Positions 10,584 to 23,500 of a stretch of DNA of 64,000 nucleotides are shown here, in pieces (the first letter of the stretch is position 1; every line of letters starts with the position of its first letter). Origin of the DNA: Ochotona curzoniae (Eukaryota > Chordata > Mammalia > Lagomorpha > Ochotonidae); NCBI RefSeq assembly GCF_017591425.1, contig NW_024466599.1, forward strand, positions 24,218,001 through 24,282,000. The letters run 5' to 3'. Below the pieces are notes generated by a model. It ran no database searches, was not told where the DNA came from, and was given only the letters and a program-made list of their open reading frames with translations. The position numbers were made by a program, and so were the translations under genes.

Positions 10584-10697
10584 TACGAGGGTACCTCAAA
10601 AAGTTAATGAAATTGCATTTTATGAAAAGCCATGTACAGATTTCAAAATTTATTTTGCAGTGCAATAATCTGATGTTTTAATGCCATTTCCCCCCAG
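10584..10697 (+). mobile_element. mariner-like non-autonomous DNA transposon remnant, copy 1
   Basis: Begins tacgagggtacctcaaaaag, which is a TA followed by a mariner-type inverted-repeat start. It continues with tatgaaaagccatgtacag, atttcaaaatttattttgca and atgttttaatgccattt. The same ordered blocks occur at 36922-37440. The 3' half is missing. Confidence 0.55.
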
Positions 10698-10718
10698 ATT
10701 TCTGATTTCTTTTATTTT

Positions 10719-10833
10719 TGTTAAGATTTGCTTATTTTATTTGAAACAGAGATACAGAGAGAGAGAAATGGAGACTGTCGGTCTACTGGTTCACTTGCCA
10801 AATGGTTGCAATGGCTGGGGCTGAGTTGGGGGC
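10719..10833 (-). mobile_element. CSINE fragment, minus strand, 3' half only
   Basis: Shows the tail side and middle of the SINE (tttatttgaaacagagatac, gagagagaaatgg, ggttcacttgccaaatgg, caatggctggggctgag). It then changes abruptly into the GC-rich L1 tail, so the head of the SINE is missing. Confidence 0.7.
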
Positions 10834-12222
10834 AAAGCTGGTAGGGAGGATGTGGTGGGCTTCTCCGCTGGAACACCACTCCCACTGGCGAACATGAGTT
10901 GGTATGCGGGCAGAGCAGACTGGTCACGGCTACAACACCTGTGGGCCTCACGTGAGCTAGATCAGGGAAACGCCAGGCTTAGTTGACTTTCCCTAATGGT
11001 GCAAGCATAAACCAGAGTGGGTGAGGGTTGGTTGGGCTTTGCTGCAGGATCAACTGGCAGAAGCTGGCACTGGGGGCTAAAGTTAGACTGCAGAACCACC
11101 TGGAAAGTGCATGTTCTAGGAGTGGGAGTAGAGCCAGTAGGGGAAATGGTGGGCACCTCCCTCTTGGGTTACCACTCCCACTGGAAAGCATGAAAACCAG
11201 GACTGGGGCAGCAGTGGCTGGGCAGGTGTGGGCTGGATAGTGAGCATGGTTGGGTTGAACTAGGCTTCAGTGCCCATCAACATGTATGAGAGCCAAATGG
11301 GATGTGGAACAGATTGCACCAGTCTGTCATACATACTGGAAAGCACAGGAACCAGGGCAGGGGGTGGGCCTGGTGAGGGTTATTGCAGGTCACTCCAACT
11401 ATGGTGCAGCTCCCACTAGTTTGTGTAAGAGCCAAGTGTGTGCTAGGCAGAATCAGGCTGTACTACAACACCTGTTGGCTCGTATGGAAGACAGGGCTGG
11501 AAACAGAATGGACACAGCAATTGTAGCTAACAAAGTGCACTTGGGCAGATTTGGGCAATGGACTGTGCTGGACTCTCTACTGGCAAGCACTCACGAGAAT
11601 CATGTCTGGGATCACCTCAGATGAAGTTTTTTTGGGGATGCCTTCAGCTGACCTGCTGATCTCAGAATACCAAAAATGAAGGTTCCATGATCTGACCATG
11701 GAGTGCGTATGTTAAAGCTAAGCCTCCTCAGAGGCTCAGACAGAGCAGTGGACAGCATATCCAGGTGCACATAAAGGATATGAGGATATGGCAGTCCATT
11801 GGAACCTGCAGAGGATACCTGGTATCACAACAGAGAACAGGGGACAGAACAAATTGATATCTCCCCCAGCAATGTGTTGACAGTGAAAATCTGGGCTAAC
11901 GAAGACTCTAAGGTAGACGATGTCAGCCAGTGGATTCTGGAGAGATTTCACTGTACTTGGAAGAGGCAATATTGGCAGCAATTCAGAACTGTTGAACTAT
12001 CAAAAGCACTTGAGCAGTGTGCTTGGAGCATGATCCATGTCGGGACCCTGGGATGGGTAGGAGGCTGGGTGGTGCTTCTCCCTTTAACTCTCCCTTTACC
12101 CCAGATACAGAAAAAAAAAAATAATAATGTGGAAACAATGGTCTTACTCACTTTCCTGTAGCCCTTGACCCTTGATGCCTTAATCAACTATGTAAAGATT
12201 ATCAAAACAAAATAATAATTAA
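10834..12222 (+). mobile_element. L1-tail-like GC-rich retroposon, copy 2, sense
   Basis: Sense copy of the repeat at 4375-5435, about 300 bp longer at its 5' side. Shared blocks: tacaacacctgtgggcctca, tagatcagggaaacgccagg, cacctccctcttgggttacc, aaagcatgaaaaccaggac, ggtgagggttattgcagg, agccagtggattctgga, actttcctgtagcccttgac, and caactatgtaaagattatc before an A-rich tail. An A10 run with ataataat sits at 12111-12127. Frames of 112 aa (11286-11624) and 120 aa (11799-12161) lie inside it; neither shows a known domain. Probably the 3' UTR of a lagomorph L1 lineage. Confidence 0.6.
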
Positions 12223-14067
12223 AAAAACCTATATACTTGATATTATGTCAACACATTCGTATACTACTAGAAAGTTGACAAGTACATGATCCTAAAATTT
12301 GATAGAGTGGAAATTGAAGCAAGTGGTTATAGAACAGAGATGGATTTGGAATTTCTGCATTGACACTTTGGGGAGGTATTTCAGTGAATGACTTGTAAGT
12401 ATTAATAGAAACTATACATCAGTAAATGTTAGTCTCTGTAAGCCTCCTCTTCTGATTTGTTAGTGACTTAAAGGAGATATGAAATATTATTATAAAATTT
12501 CATTATGTAAATGCCTAGGTAGGATCACTATATTTTGTGTTAAAATTTAAGGGAATTTATCCCTAAGTATTCCAGTGATTTGTTTTCCGTAAAGCTCTTT
12601 CACTGGCTATTTTTTCTTCTAATCAATTTTATATTGATTTTTTCCAGCTTGACTGAAACAATCATAAAATAATGCATTGTGTATATTATTTTAACTAGTA
12701 CTAGACAACAGGCATATTTAAAATTTTTTGTTCGAATCATGAACATGTCATGTAAATGATTGTATAGACTACCAATGTGTACCTGTCAGTCTGAGATGCA
12801 CTGACTTTGATTTAACACCTGGGAAACATGGTCTAATTAGTCTTCCTCTCATCTTTTTGATGTAAGTCAATAAAGAGACATGCCTCTGAATTCTAAAAGA
12901 AATAACTACTTTTAGTTATCCAGAAGGGTGTGGAGCTCACTCAGTTCAGTCAATGTTCTCAAGGGTCAGGGTCGTGCAATCGAGAGCTCTTCGAGGATGA
13001 TAGAAAGGTAGGAGATGATAGGACAATTGAAAAGACATGTGTGCCTGTTCAAAATGACTTCTCAAATGAAAAGTAATGAAGACTAGTCTTGGTAATGCTT
13101 CAAATGAAAACCTGATAGTGATTTTGTTTTTTGTATGGCACTTTGGTCTAACAGTATGACATAGAAAAAGAGGGATTTTGTCCTTACTCATATGTGCCGC
13201 TGTCATAGTGACCAAGAGAAGATATTATAATTTGTGGTGTATGTGAAATGACTTTATTAGATCACAAAAACTGTGCTTTAAGATTTGAAGTTGTGGCTGT
13301 ATGAAAAGAAGAAATGATCAGGGCTGTTTCTTACGTGGGTAAGAGTCAAGGGGGTGGAAACAGTGTGAGGAACAATTTTGAATTCTGCGAAGAAATGTTT
13401 CTGAAAGTTCTAGCTATATCCTGGGGCTGTTCCATTAGAGGTCTAGTTCTGATTCTCTTTCAAAAAGCAGCAGAAACACTCTTTAAACCAAGAAATGAAT
13501 TGAGCTTGATAATCTGTGAATTTCTCTCTTTAAGAATCTAAGAAATTTGTTAGATATGGTTAATTTTTTTTCACTTAAATTAATATATCAAATAGATTGT
13601 ACTAGACATTTCCAAGGACACATTTCTAAAACAAGTTTAATTCAGAGTTCGGAAGTTTTTAATGATATTCTAATAACTCCAAATTGGTCATAAATTTTTC
13701 TGAAAGTCTCATGTTAGAAAACAACTTTTGACATAGAATTTCTGTTCTGTAGAGAGTTTTGTTCTCATAACTAAGCATTGAGAGACCCAAGCCATTCATC
13801 ATACTTGGTAAGGACTTTCTTGGGATGGAAAATACAACTGTGTTGGTAACTTTAGAAAATGTGACTGAATAAAAAAATAATGTCCAGTATACAAGCTGTT
13901 CTCAGTATTTTTCTACAATCCCTGATAAAGCAAGAATGCATATTTTTAAAGCACAGTTTTGAAATATTGAATGTTTCTTAATAATTAAGAAAGTATAATG
14001 TGTTAGTGCTAAACATGTTGAATATAATTGGTACTAGATAGGATAATGTTTAAGTGAATAAGTAGAA
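12223..14067. other. unassigned AT-rich DNA
   Basis: No gene, SINE, L1 or LTR landmarks that I recognise. Longest frame 89 aa, without motif. Confidence 0.5.
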
Positions 14068-14466
14068 TATTAGTTTATTTTTTAAATCTAGAGCAGAATA
14101 CCTGAAGCTGAGCAAATTTATAAAGAACAGTTATTTTTAGCTCACGGTTTTGGTGGCTCAAGCCCAAACCTGGGTTAACTCATTGGTTTGGTCTCTGGTA
14201 GAAGACTTACAGCATGAGGCATCATGGCGAGACACAAATGAAGGAGAGACCACATTGATAAACAGGCATGTAAAGGAGCAGTTCAGAGTTTGGGGTCATA
14301 ACCATTCAAGATTATGGAGCACCGAGGTCTTTAGCATTACCGTAATTCCACTGGGGACTTAGAATGCCTTATTAGATTTGACCTTAGCACCTCTGCATCT
14401 CCATAATTAAGATCAAAATTTCAACACATGCAGCTTTGGAAGACAAAACACATCCAAATCACAGCA
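14068..14466 (-). mobile_element. MaLR solo LTR (MST/MLT1 type), antisense
   Basis: Reverse-complement LTR landmarks: tattagtttattt at the 3' end, aatacctgaagctgagcaaa, tttataaagaacag, ttagctcacggttt, then caaaatttcaacacatgc and aatcacagcag at the 5' end, which reads ctgctgtgattt on the minus strand. Length and order fit the MST/MLT1 group of mammalian LTR retrotransposons. No internal region is attached. Confidence 0.7.
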
Positions 14467-16733
14467 GTAGCATGCAGTAAACAGTGTCTAACTAGGTATT
14501 TCCACTTTCCCTAGGAAATAGTTACTGATGGTCATTCATAATCATGCTATGACCATGATGTCTGGAATATTTTGATCCTTTCTAATACAACTGAGACACT
14601 TGGGGGATGAGTTTGAAAACAGTGGTGAAGTTATTGCTACCCTAAGAAACTGTAGAACAGGCTCTTAGTGAGAATAGAGGATTGTATAATCCGTTGCACG
14701 TCATGTGATTCTGCACCCATTATTGCTGGGTCACAGTGCCAGGAAAGACTTATTTTATATTGCTGAAGTGTATTTTCGATGATAGCTTTATTTAAAGCAT
14801 ATTTAAAAGCAATTTAAGTAAAGTGCATGGCAAATGGGGAGTTATCAATATAAGGACAATTCTTATATTTCCAGTAAAGATTTTGTTTTATCACAAATCT
14901 CAGATGAAGTAGCATATACTGTTTTATGGAAATATGCTCCAGCAGGTGAAAAAGACAGTGGTGATAAAATCATGTACTTCTATGTCTGTAGGAATACCCA
15001 ATCAAAATCACTAAGATATCCCTTCTTTTTCTGAAAGTTATCATATTTCTGAGAATGAGATTATAATTAGAAGTTTCCTGAGTACTGTTAGATAAAAGTA
15101 GCAATATTATTTAAATCATTAAATTATCCTACAGTATACACTTAGAACTCTATTAATAATGTGTGTACAGCTTTTTATAATATGGATAGTCTTTCTTGGT
15201 TAAAAAGGGAGGGTATTTATAATTTGTGACCCAGTATTCTCATGGGACTAAGAGTCATTTGGACATGAAGGTAACCCTCAAAGAGAATTCCATTTTACAT
15301 GTACACGTTCAAGGATGAGATGTGAGCAAGATTTTCTCCAGCAAGACCAGAGCATATGTAAATGATTATATATGCTTGGTGCTACTCATTTCCCCTTGCT
15401 GAATCTTCTCTCTGGATCTGAAGCTTGGCACTCCTAGTTTATTAAGGAGTTCTTTGGCATTCCCCAGATAAGTTTCTGTGATACACTATCCTCTGAGAAC
15501 TCAAAATTATAACGATTACAGCTCTTATAACTGCTCAGCACCAAACAATGGCAAAAGCTTGTGAAATTGCCAGTCTCTCCTAAACATATGTATTTTTGTA
15601 GTACAAAAAGAAATAATTTAGTTGTTTCACTCAACTCTCAGTACCCCAAACCTAATATTGTTCACATATCAGTCTATAACTATCATGGCTGACATGGCTT
15701 GATCACATTAGTTCCCATAAACTTTAATTGGCTCCTATTTGGAGTATTGTTCTAAATGCTTTTTATCAATGACACTGTTGTAGAAGCTCTATTTTATTTT
15801 AAATTTAACATTAATTTTTACTATGTTATTTAATATCCTTTAATTTTGATTTTGGATGAAGCTATGGTTCATCTGTCAAAAATCAATGGCAATTTGATAA
15901 AAATAAATGAAAGCAGTATTTCACTATGTTTTTTTTTTTCCAGGTGTAAGGATCAAATTCATACTAAGCATCTGACTACAAAGCTTTTTCAAAGAATATA
16001 GTTAATGCATAAAGAAATTGTTCTTTTGACACCAGAACAGAGACTGTGTTGACAGTTCCTTAATGAAGATCTCTGGAACAAATCAGTGTTTCCCTGTGAC
16101 ACATCCCTTTCAGGTAAATGTTAAGATTAATTGCTTATATTTAGACAGCCAAAGTGTCAACAGAATTTTTTTTGAATCATGCTATCTAGAGGATAAAAAT
16201 TGCAGTTGTCTCAAGTTAAACAAAAATCTCATTACATTTACTTTTCAATTAATAAAAATATCATAACTTAATATTGTTTAATTCTACTCCTCACTTCCCT
16301 GTCATATTCCAGCTGTCAGGACCTGACTTTTCATTTCCAGTCATCTGACAGCTCATTAGCACCGTCACCAAAAAAAGTGGGAAGGGAAGGAAGAGGAAGT
16401 GTAAATGTGATCCATCAAGTTCACATCTCCATAACACAAGTGGTGAATACTTCACTAGAAGGGTTTAACAGGAAAGGCTAAAATGAAATTTTCACTCTTG
16501 ACAGACCTTGCGGCCTAATTCTACTGCTCTGCTTTGAAGTGTCATGAGATGATTCATAGGAATGTAAGTAGATATATTTTGACTTACCCCTGCCCCCTGT
16601 TTTTGTCCATATAATATACTTTTGGAGTATCAAAGGAACATTGTGTAACCATTGAGGTCATAAAGTATTCCTACTACTTTTTATTCATCAGTTTGATATT
16701 TGCCATGTTGTTATCTTGCTTGCGTTTTTAATA
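14467..16733. other. unassigned AT-rich DNA
   Basis: Nothing supportable beyond short homopolymer runs. A pyrimidine run followed by ccaggtg near 15930-15946 looks like a splice acceptor, but no coding exon follows. Confidence 0.45.
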
Positions 16734-16850
16734 TGTATTTTATTTTTTATTGAAAGTCAGATTTACAGAGAGAAAGAGAGACAGAAAGATCTTGTGTCCA
16801 CTGGTTCACTCCCCAAGCGGCCGCAATGGCTGGAGTTGAGAGCTCATATG
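16734..16850 (-). mobile_element. CSINE 3' fragment, minus strand
   Basis: tttttattgaaagtcagatt, gagagacagaaagatctt, ggttcactccccaagcgg, ccgcaatggctggagttgag; then the SINE stops, so the tRNA-like head is missing. Confidence 0.75.
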
Positions 16851-16921
16851 AAGTCAGGCGTCCCCTGTGGTTTGTGTTGTTTTCTGTTTCCTTCTTTCCA
16901 TTGCTCTTTAATGAATGAGCG

Positions 16922-16951
16922 AAAACAACAACAAAAACAACAACAACAAAA
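16922..16951 (+). repeat. imperfect (CAA)n microsatellite
   Basis: About 30 bp of aacaacaac/aaaaac units. Confidence 0.75.
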
Positions 16952-19900
16952 TACCAGAATTTAAAATGACAGAAATCCTTTCCTCCCTGTATGATTTCTT
17001 CTAAAATTCAATAATTAATCAACTTTAGTTGTTATGCTGTATCAGCATTTGTAAGAATTTCCTATTTTGTGTTCAAAAATTCCGTTTAACACTAAAAATA
17101 ATAAAATACAGAGGATTACGAGGTGGGAACAGAGCAGAAAATCAGAGAGAGAAAAAGAAAAGGAGAGAGAGAGATTTCCTACTGCAAAGTCCATGGGAAA
17201 TATAAAGAAAATGAAAAAGGCAACTCTAAAATTTAAAACTTCTTATTTTCCCTTAAGAAAAGTGACATCACAAAATAAAAATGTGCAAGGAATTAAGAAT
17301 GGGCAGAAGATACAGGAAGATTAGGGTAAAAATGGAGAAATCCTGAAGCTTAAATGAGAATAGTTGATGATTAGAAAATTATCATCTGCTACAAAGAAAA
17401 GCTCTGTTACAAAGTGTTCACACTAACAGTAAAGGCTGAAAGGGAATTGCAAATTATGCTTTTTAGCAAAAGATGGCGAATGAACATCTTGCAGTGTCCA
17501 TTAGTACAAATTTGAGTGAATGAAACTCCTATGAGCTTTGCTTGTCATATTTCCCACAACTTTCCAAGGGAAGGGTCTCCTGAATTAAGATGAAAATTTC
17601 TTCCAATCTTGGGTTTGTGAGGGGAGTCTTCATCTTTCTTTGGCAGTAACCAGTGTGGACCACTCTTCTGTGATTCTGTCTAGAGTAGCAGAAGAGAGAT
17701 TTATGCTGGGAAAGACATTTCTGGCAGAACAAGAATGGTTTCATAAGAAGGAATAAAGTGGAGTCAGATGAGTCCACTTTATTACTGGATTGGATCCGCT
17801 GGATTACTGGCTATCCTGACAATTGTGGTCACTACTGCGTTTGCTAGGATCTTCAGGGTGCTACAGTTTTCAGTGTTCTGTAGAGCAGCTACTATTCCTT
17901 TTCCTTTCTGTAGTGGAAACAGCCCAGTAATATCTTTATGGTCTATGGATTTTGTCAATCAATGATAAGTTCAATAAAAAATAAAAATAGATTGATGTCT
18001 TAAAAACTTTTCTTTGTAGGATTACCAACACATCTTCATTTTGTAAAAATAGAATCTTTCCAAGGTTAGTGCATTGTGAAAAATCACTTCTATGTACTTC
18101 TATGTATTCCGAGATAGAGAACTCAATGTTTGATGCACGCAGGACTCTACAGTGAATCCGATTAATTCTGTCAAAGTTAAGTAAAATAGGTATAAATCCT
18201 ATATAATACAATAGAGAATGACTGAAGAACAGACGCATGAGGCTACAAACTAAAGATTTTTTATTTCAGTAAAAGTCTTTCAAGCCTATAAATATTAAAT
18301 TAATTTTTCTCTTATATGTCCGTGATATAAGACTTTAGAAGTTTTTTTTTATTATGCATGTTGGAATAAACTCCAGACAATTCTTGCTGTTTTAACTGAC
18401 CAAACAGCATGAACATTTTCAGACACCTGTGTGGAAAGATCACTTCCAGCTTGTCTCTCCACATGGAAAGAGGAGAGTTAAAAACATTATCTAATCCATC
18501 ATCAATGAAAGTCAAGATCAACAAGAAAGAAAACATGCAAACAGCAAGCAGGAAATGTGATGCATAATTGAAAATAATGTGGCATATTTGGCTAATCAGC
18601 AATAATGGAAAATCTATTTATCCTTGATTTGTTCACCTAAAAAGTTAAGTAAACACGTAATAAGGTGAGGAATGTGGCTCTACGATTTAAAACATCCTTT
18701 AACAACAGAAATGGAGATTGTTTACTGTTACTTGGCTCTATTTCCAATGAGCAGTAATGACACATAAATTAGAGTTAGGGTTTTTTTTTCTGGCAGTTTT
18801 CTCTCTTTATTTCATATATTCACATTACAGTGAGAGATAAAGAGACTAAGAGGGCTTAGGGTACAAAGCAGGATATTGGTGCAGAAAAACATGAAGAACA
18901 GGACAAATATAACATGAGTGTGTTAATTCAACTCTGACAAGGAACAGATGACCAATTTCAGTAAAATTAACATGCTTTAGCAGTACAATGGTGCTCTTTC
19001 TCTAGCTTGTTACAGTTGACATCAGAAGTTAACAACTGTGTAAAATAAAAAAAAAAGCAATTGTGTAAAATCAAAGCAAACATCTGTATAATAAACTAAG
19101 ATAAAGTAATGACACAATGCAAAATTTTATGCTACATATACTACTAATAAAATTGCATTCACATGGATTAAACTATGTTTAAGAACTGGATGGATTCATG
19201 TTACAGGGAAAGTTAATATTTGATCAATGTGTAATTTAAGTCAGGCAAATATACCAAACATTTTAGGGCATTGTCTTAGAGACATTGTAAACCATGGTTA
19301 TTGGGAAACCTTTTAATTACACTGCTAATCACCTCTTTACTGATTATTTTGGCTAGATAAGTGCTGCCTGCCTCACCCCAACCCCTCAGCTTCTACCCTC
19401 CAGCTCATAGCATTTCTATAAGTACTCTCTCACTTCTGTCCCATCCCAATAGAACTAGAAACGAAATAGTTAGGGACTGGGGGTAGGGGGGATTGCTGGT
19501 CCTTTCCAGTTGTCTTGAAATCACGGTTAGGAAAACTGGGCTATATGACTACACAGATTTCACTTGTAGGGCTAAGATGGAGTAGCCATATTTGGATGAA
19601 ATGAGCAGGGACAGAGTTTAGGCAGGTGTGCAGTAGGAGATGGTTAGAACCATGTGACCCCAGCAAAAAAGAAACACAAAGAAATCTTGGTTCTTGATAG
19701 TTTTTCATTTTTGTTTCACTCCCTGTGAAGTCTGACTCAATTCAATAACCCAAAGTTGTAAGAATCCCTTTCCATTGTTTCAGTTACTTGTAAAGTTATT
19801 TTCTTCACCCGTTCTGGGGCAGGGGGCAAGGTAATGTTTTGCTCAAGGATTTTAAGAGAGTTTTAAGATGTTCGTTTTACTCACAAAGGCAACAGTTCTT

Positions 19901-19975
19901 GCTTATATTTAAATTCAACACGTGGTACTGGCACAACAAAGTCAGTAATTAGAAAAGAGCTAACTTAGATTTGTT
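16952..19975. other. unassigned AT-rich DNA
   Basis: No recognisable repeat or gene. A purine-rich stretch (17120-17180) and two roughly 100-aa minus-strand frames (17936-18238 and 18312-18602) have no known motif. A G-rich run lies at 19471-19492. Confidence 0.45.
19471..19492 (+). other. short G-rich run
   Basis: Runs of three, five and six G within 22 bases; a second possible G-quadruplex. Confidence 0.45.
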
Positions 19976-19978
19976 TTA

Positions 19979-20022
19979 AAAAAAAATATATATATACATA
20001 TATCTGTATCTATATCTATATA
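19979..20022 (+). repeat. AT-rich imperfect microsatellite
   Basis: An A run followed by (TA)n with atatctgtatctatatct variants. Confidence 0.7.
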
Positions 20023-20035
20023 ATTTGGGGGGTGC

Positions 20036-20252
20036 AGGGAGAAAGATTCACAGAGAGCAGGAGAGATAGAAAGATCTGCTCCCTCTCAAAGGTCATAAAG
20101 GTCAGAGCTGAGTTGATCAAGAGCAGGAGTTTGTCTTGGTTTCCCGTGTGTGCACAGACTCAAGGCTTTGGGCCATCTTCTGGGAGGAGTGAGGACAGGA
20201 GCTGGCATCCACATGTGATGCCAGCACTGGCAAATAGGAATTAGCCAGCTCC
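20036..20252 (-). mobile_element. decayed CSINE, minus strand
   Basis: Recognisable by attcacagagagcaggagag, agatagaaagatct, ggctttgggccatcttctg, aggagctggcatccaca and gtgatgccagca. Several blocks between these are lost. Confidence 0.6.
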
Positions 20253-22703
20253 TTCTGAATGTTTTATATCTTTTAATTTTTTTAATTTTTGAAGCTAAAA
20301 TTTAATGAAATATTTTATAAGAATAAATAATTAGAAACAATGTGCATGTCTAAAAGTTAAGGGAATTATTTAAATTATTATAGTATCTCGATTTGGAATA
20401 AATCATATATATATATAGGGTTGAATATATATACACTCTGGTATTAAAATTTCTATATGAAATCTGAGTTGTTTCTTCAGTCTGTTTCATATTATTACAT
20501 ATATACCTTTCATTTTATGCCCAGGTGAAATATAATGAATACAAAATCACTGTATTAGTAGTATTTGAGAGTAAATTTAAGAACATATAATTTATGACAA
20601 AATCTTTTGTAAGTTTGCCTTATTAGTTTGTATTTTATAACATTAATATTATTAAATAAAATCACAATTATTAATTAAAGGAAAGTTGATTTCCTACAGT
20701 ACACTAAGATAATGGTCCTGAGAAAGCTGTCTTGAGACTGTTAAGCATCTGATATATACGGTAGGAATATGGTAGTCATGCAGATATTTGGAAAAGCAAA
20801 GGTAAGCATTGGTTGAGGAAATACGGGTGTACAGTTTAAAACCACAATGAAAAAGATCAGTTTACCTACAATACAATTAATCCAGCTGTAAGTATTGAAA
20901 CTGTGGCTATTATATTTCTGTGAAGGTTTTTTTTTTTAAAGTTACTAATTACATGCCCATCAGAATAATGGAAAGTATAATTATCCTCATTGTGCTTAGT
21001 GACATCGAAACCTCTATTATTCCCTGATTGGAGCTGCATAATTGCATATAATTGCTGCTACTATGTTGTCTGTTCAGATATAGCTTTGCAAAAATTACTT
21101 ATTTTAATTAAACATGTTTAGGTGTTTAAGGTTTGGTTTGCTATCATAACCAAACACACTCTATTTAAATGTCATAATGGCTTATACATCTAACTGTACC
21201 TAATCAGTTTCAACTGACCACTTGTTCAACTGTAGATTATCTGACCTTATCCACTTAAAACCGATTATGTGAAATTTTTTAAAAAGTTTGATCTATTTTC
21301 TTTTCAAAGACCTACTGCTGAAAGTAATCCTAAAAATATATATTTTTAATAAAGATGCTGGTTTTTAATTTAGAGATAGTCTCTTTGGGAAAATAAATGC
21401 CTAAAGTCTTAATGAAAATAAGACATGCTAGAAGCCATCTATTTTAAATATGACATAAAGAGGCAAACATGAAGAGAACTGTTTGATGCTTTTATCAATG
21501 TTGTGTTTCAGAAACCTTACCATCAGCAATCAGCAACATAACCTGTTCAGAGTAGTCGGCTGGAACTGATTCCGTTCCTCTCACAAATTCTGTAAATATG
21601 GCGTCAAAACTCATGAAACACATACCCCTTTCTATTCTTCTCCTCCACTAGTAAGACATACTCAGTTTGGAATCCCCTTCTTGCACACTAAGCTACACCT
21701 GAAGTGGCTGCCAGCGTGCTAACCCCCTTGTGGCACTGTTTATTCATCTAGGTATGGCTCACAGGTGTGTTAGTGTTGTCACTATTGCTCCTCTTCTCCA
21801 CACATACCTATGTGGTTGGTATTGCCTCTTGGAATCAATCAAATCTGTCTTAGGTAGGTTAATATCATTAGTTTATGCTGCTTACAGTATCTTGAGCAAC
21901 TTTCACTCAAGCTAGCAAACATGCAATTTCAGATTTCCCATTTACATCCAACAAACCTGTGCATTTTGCTGCATCTGTGGCTCACAAAAAGCCAGATATG
22001 CAGAGTATAATGGAAAGAAAAACAGGCCCAGGACTAACACTGCTAAGAGTGAAACAACTTTTAATATACAATTCACATAATCATCTATTTAAATCTGACC
22101 AAAAGAGCATTGTTCACTAAAGGACTTGGTGAGAGATACATCGATAACCATGCGTCCAAATCTAAACTCATTTTCTGTCCAAGTGTTTCCTTTCAAATGC
22201 TTTTGTTTTGCTTCTCTGTCCTTCTTGCTATGTGTTTCCGTCTTGTAAATGTAGTTTTCTGGTTTCTGGACCTGTATGGTAAGAGTCCCCTATTTTTACT
22301 TTCTTTCTCCCTCTCTTGCACATCTATGTTATGCACAAAGTTCATGATTAATTCCTCTATAGAGAGCATAGAGCTGCTTCTTCCTCTCATGTCGAATGAA
22401 TTCTCACCATTTAGTTACTTTGAACATGCATACCTTCCTTCCCCACTGTTTGTCCTGCTGGAAGTCCCAAATTGAATGCTATATTTGTCAAGGTGTCCTC
22501 GCTCATTAACCACATCTGAAGGCAGACTTTTAACCTTTGCTTACTCTCTCTAATGGATGCTCCATTTTATATTATCCTATAATTTCAAAGTTCTTTTGGC
22601 CAAGTAGTTATTCTAGGTGTGATACTTATATGTCACAAAATGCAACATCATTTTCGATTTCACAGTTCGTAGGATGCAAATGTAAAACTTCCTTTTAATA
22701 TTT
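20253..22703. other. unassigned AT-rich DNA
   Basis: Contains a short (TA)n run at 20406-20417 and a 121-aa plus-strand frame at 22110-22475, rich in Phe, Ser and Leu with no recognisable domain. I do not call it a gene. Confidence 0.45.
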
Positions 22704-22865
22704 CTTAAAGATTTATTTATTTACTTAACTTGAAAGGCAGTTCAGAGAAAAGGAAGGAGAAAGGGGGTGTAGTAAAGAAGGAGAGAGAGATGTGCAGCTG
22801 GTGTCCACACGGGATGCTGAAATTATAGGTAGTGACTTAGCCAGGCATCGTGAGCTGGCCGCAAG
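22704..22865 (-). mobile_element. decayed CSINE, minus strand, internally deleted
   Basis: taaagatttatttatttac tail side, tgaaaggcagttcagag, a purine-rich block, then tgtccacacgggatgctg and a head remnant ending in agctggcc. The middle of the SINE is missing. Confidence 0.6.
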
Positions 22866-23349
22866 AATCTCTTTTAATGATTTAATATAAGAGTTGGATG
22901 TAAAACACTGAGGAAATATACATTGGTCATGTTACTTTAGTCTTCTTCAGATAAAATAAAAAGATCGGCTGAAGAACTTCTCCATATGTAATCATTTTTT
23001 TCGTTTATGTAGCTGATTAGACTTGATATAATATTTACAGAAGATGGTAATGAAAACAGACAGCATTGTTTCCAAATAATGAAAATCTTATTTAAGTAGA
23101 AGCATATTCATTGTCAATATTTTATGTCTTCATAATAAAAATGCTAATTATAGCTAAGGCTATTCTTTAAATGGGAATTTAAACGATGTAGCTAAATACA
23201 ACCTTGGAAACAAAATCTGTTTTTCATTTTAAAAAGATAAATATGTAAGACTAATAGAAAAACTCTTAAAGAGGTAAATATTTGTATTAAACTTTTTGAC
23301 CCATATAAAAATGAGAACATGTTCCTTCTACATTATTCTATTTTGTGGG
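22866..23349. other. unassigned AT-rich DNA
   Basis: Nothing recognisable. Confidence 0.5.
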
Positions 23350-23500
23350 AAAAGCTGTGGGCTGTCACTCACTGCCTTCCCACGCCACAAGCAGGGAGCT
23401 TCATGCGAAGCTGGGCTGCCAGGATTAGAACCAGTGCTCATGTGGAATCCTGGTGAGTGCAAGAGGAGGACTTTATCAGCTGGGCTACCACACTGGGCTC
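23350..23500 (-). mobile_element. CSINE 5' half, minus strand
   Basis: ccttcccacgccacaagcag, gggagcttcatgcgaagc, gccaggattagaaccagtgc and the head ending in accacactgggctc. The 3' half and tail are absent. Confidence 0.75.

Noticed and set aside
11286..12161. 112-aa and 120-aa frames in the GC-rich repeat
   Set aside because: They belong to a dispersed L1-tail-like repeat. I kept the weak peptide similarity to the other copy as a finding, not as a gene.
15930..15950. Splice acceptor (T-rich run then ccag)
   Set aside because: Isolated signal with no open exon or donor in a fitting position; such sites occur by chance in AT-rich DNA.
22110..22475. 121-aa plus-strand reading frame with hydrophobic stretches
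   Set aside because: T-rich DNA readily encodes Phe, Leu and Ser runs. No homology that I can recognise, no promoter or splice context.
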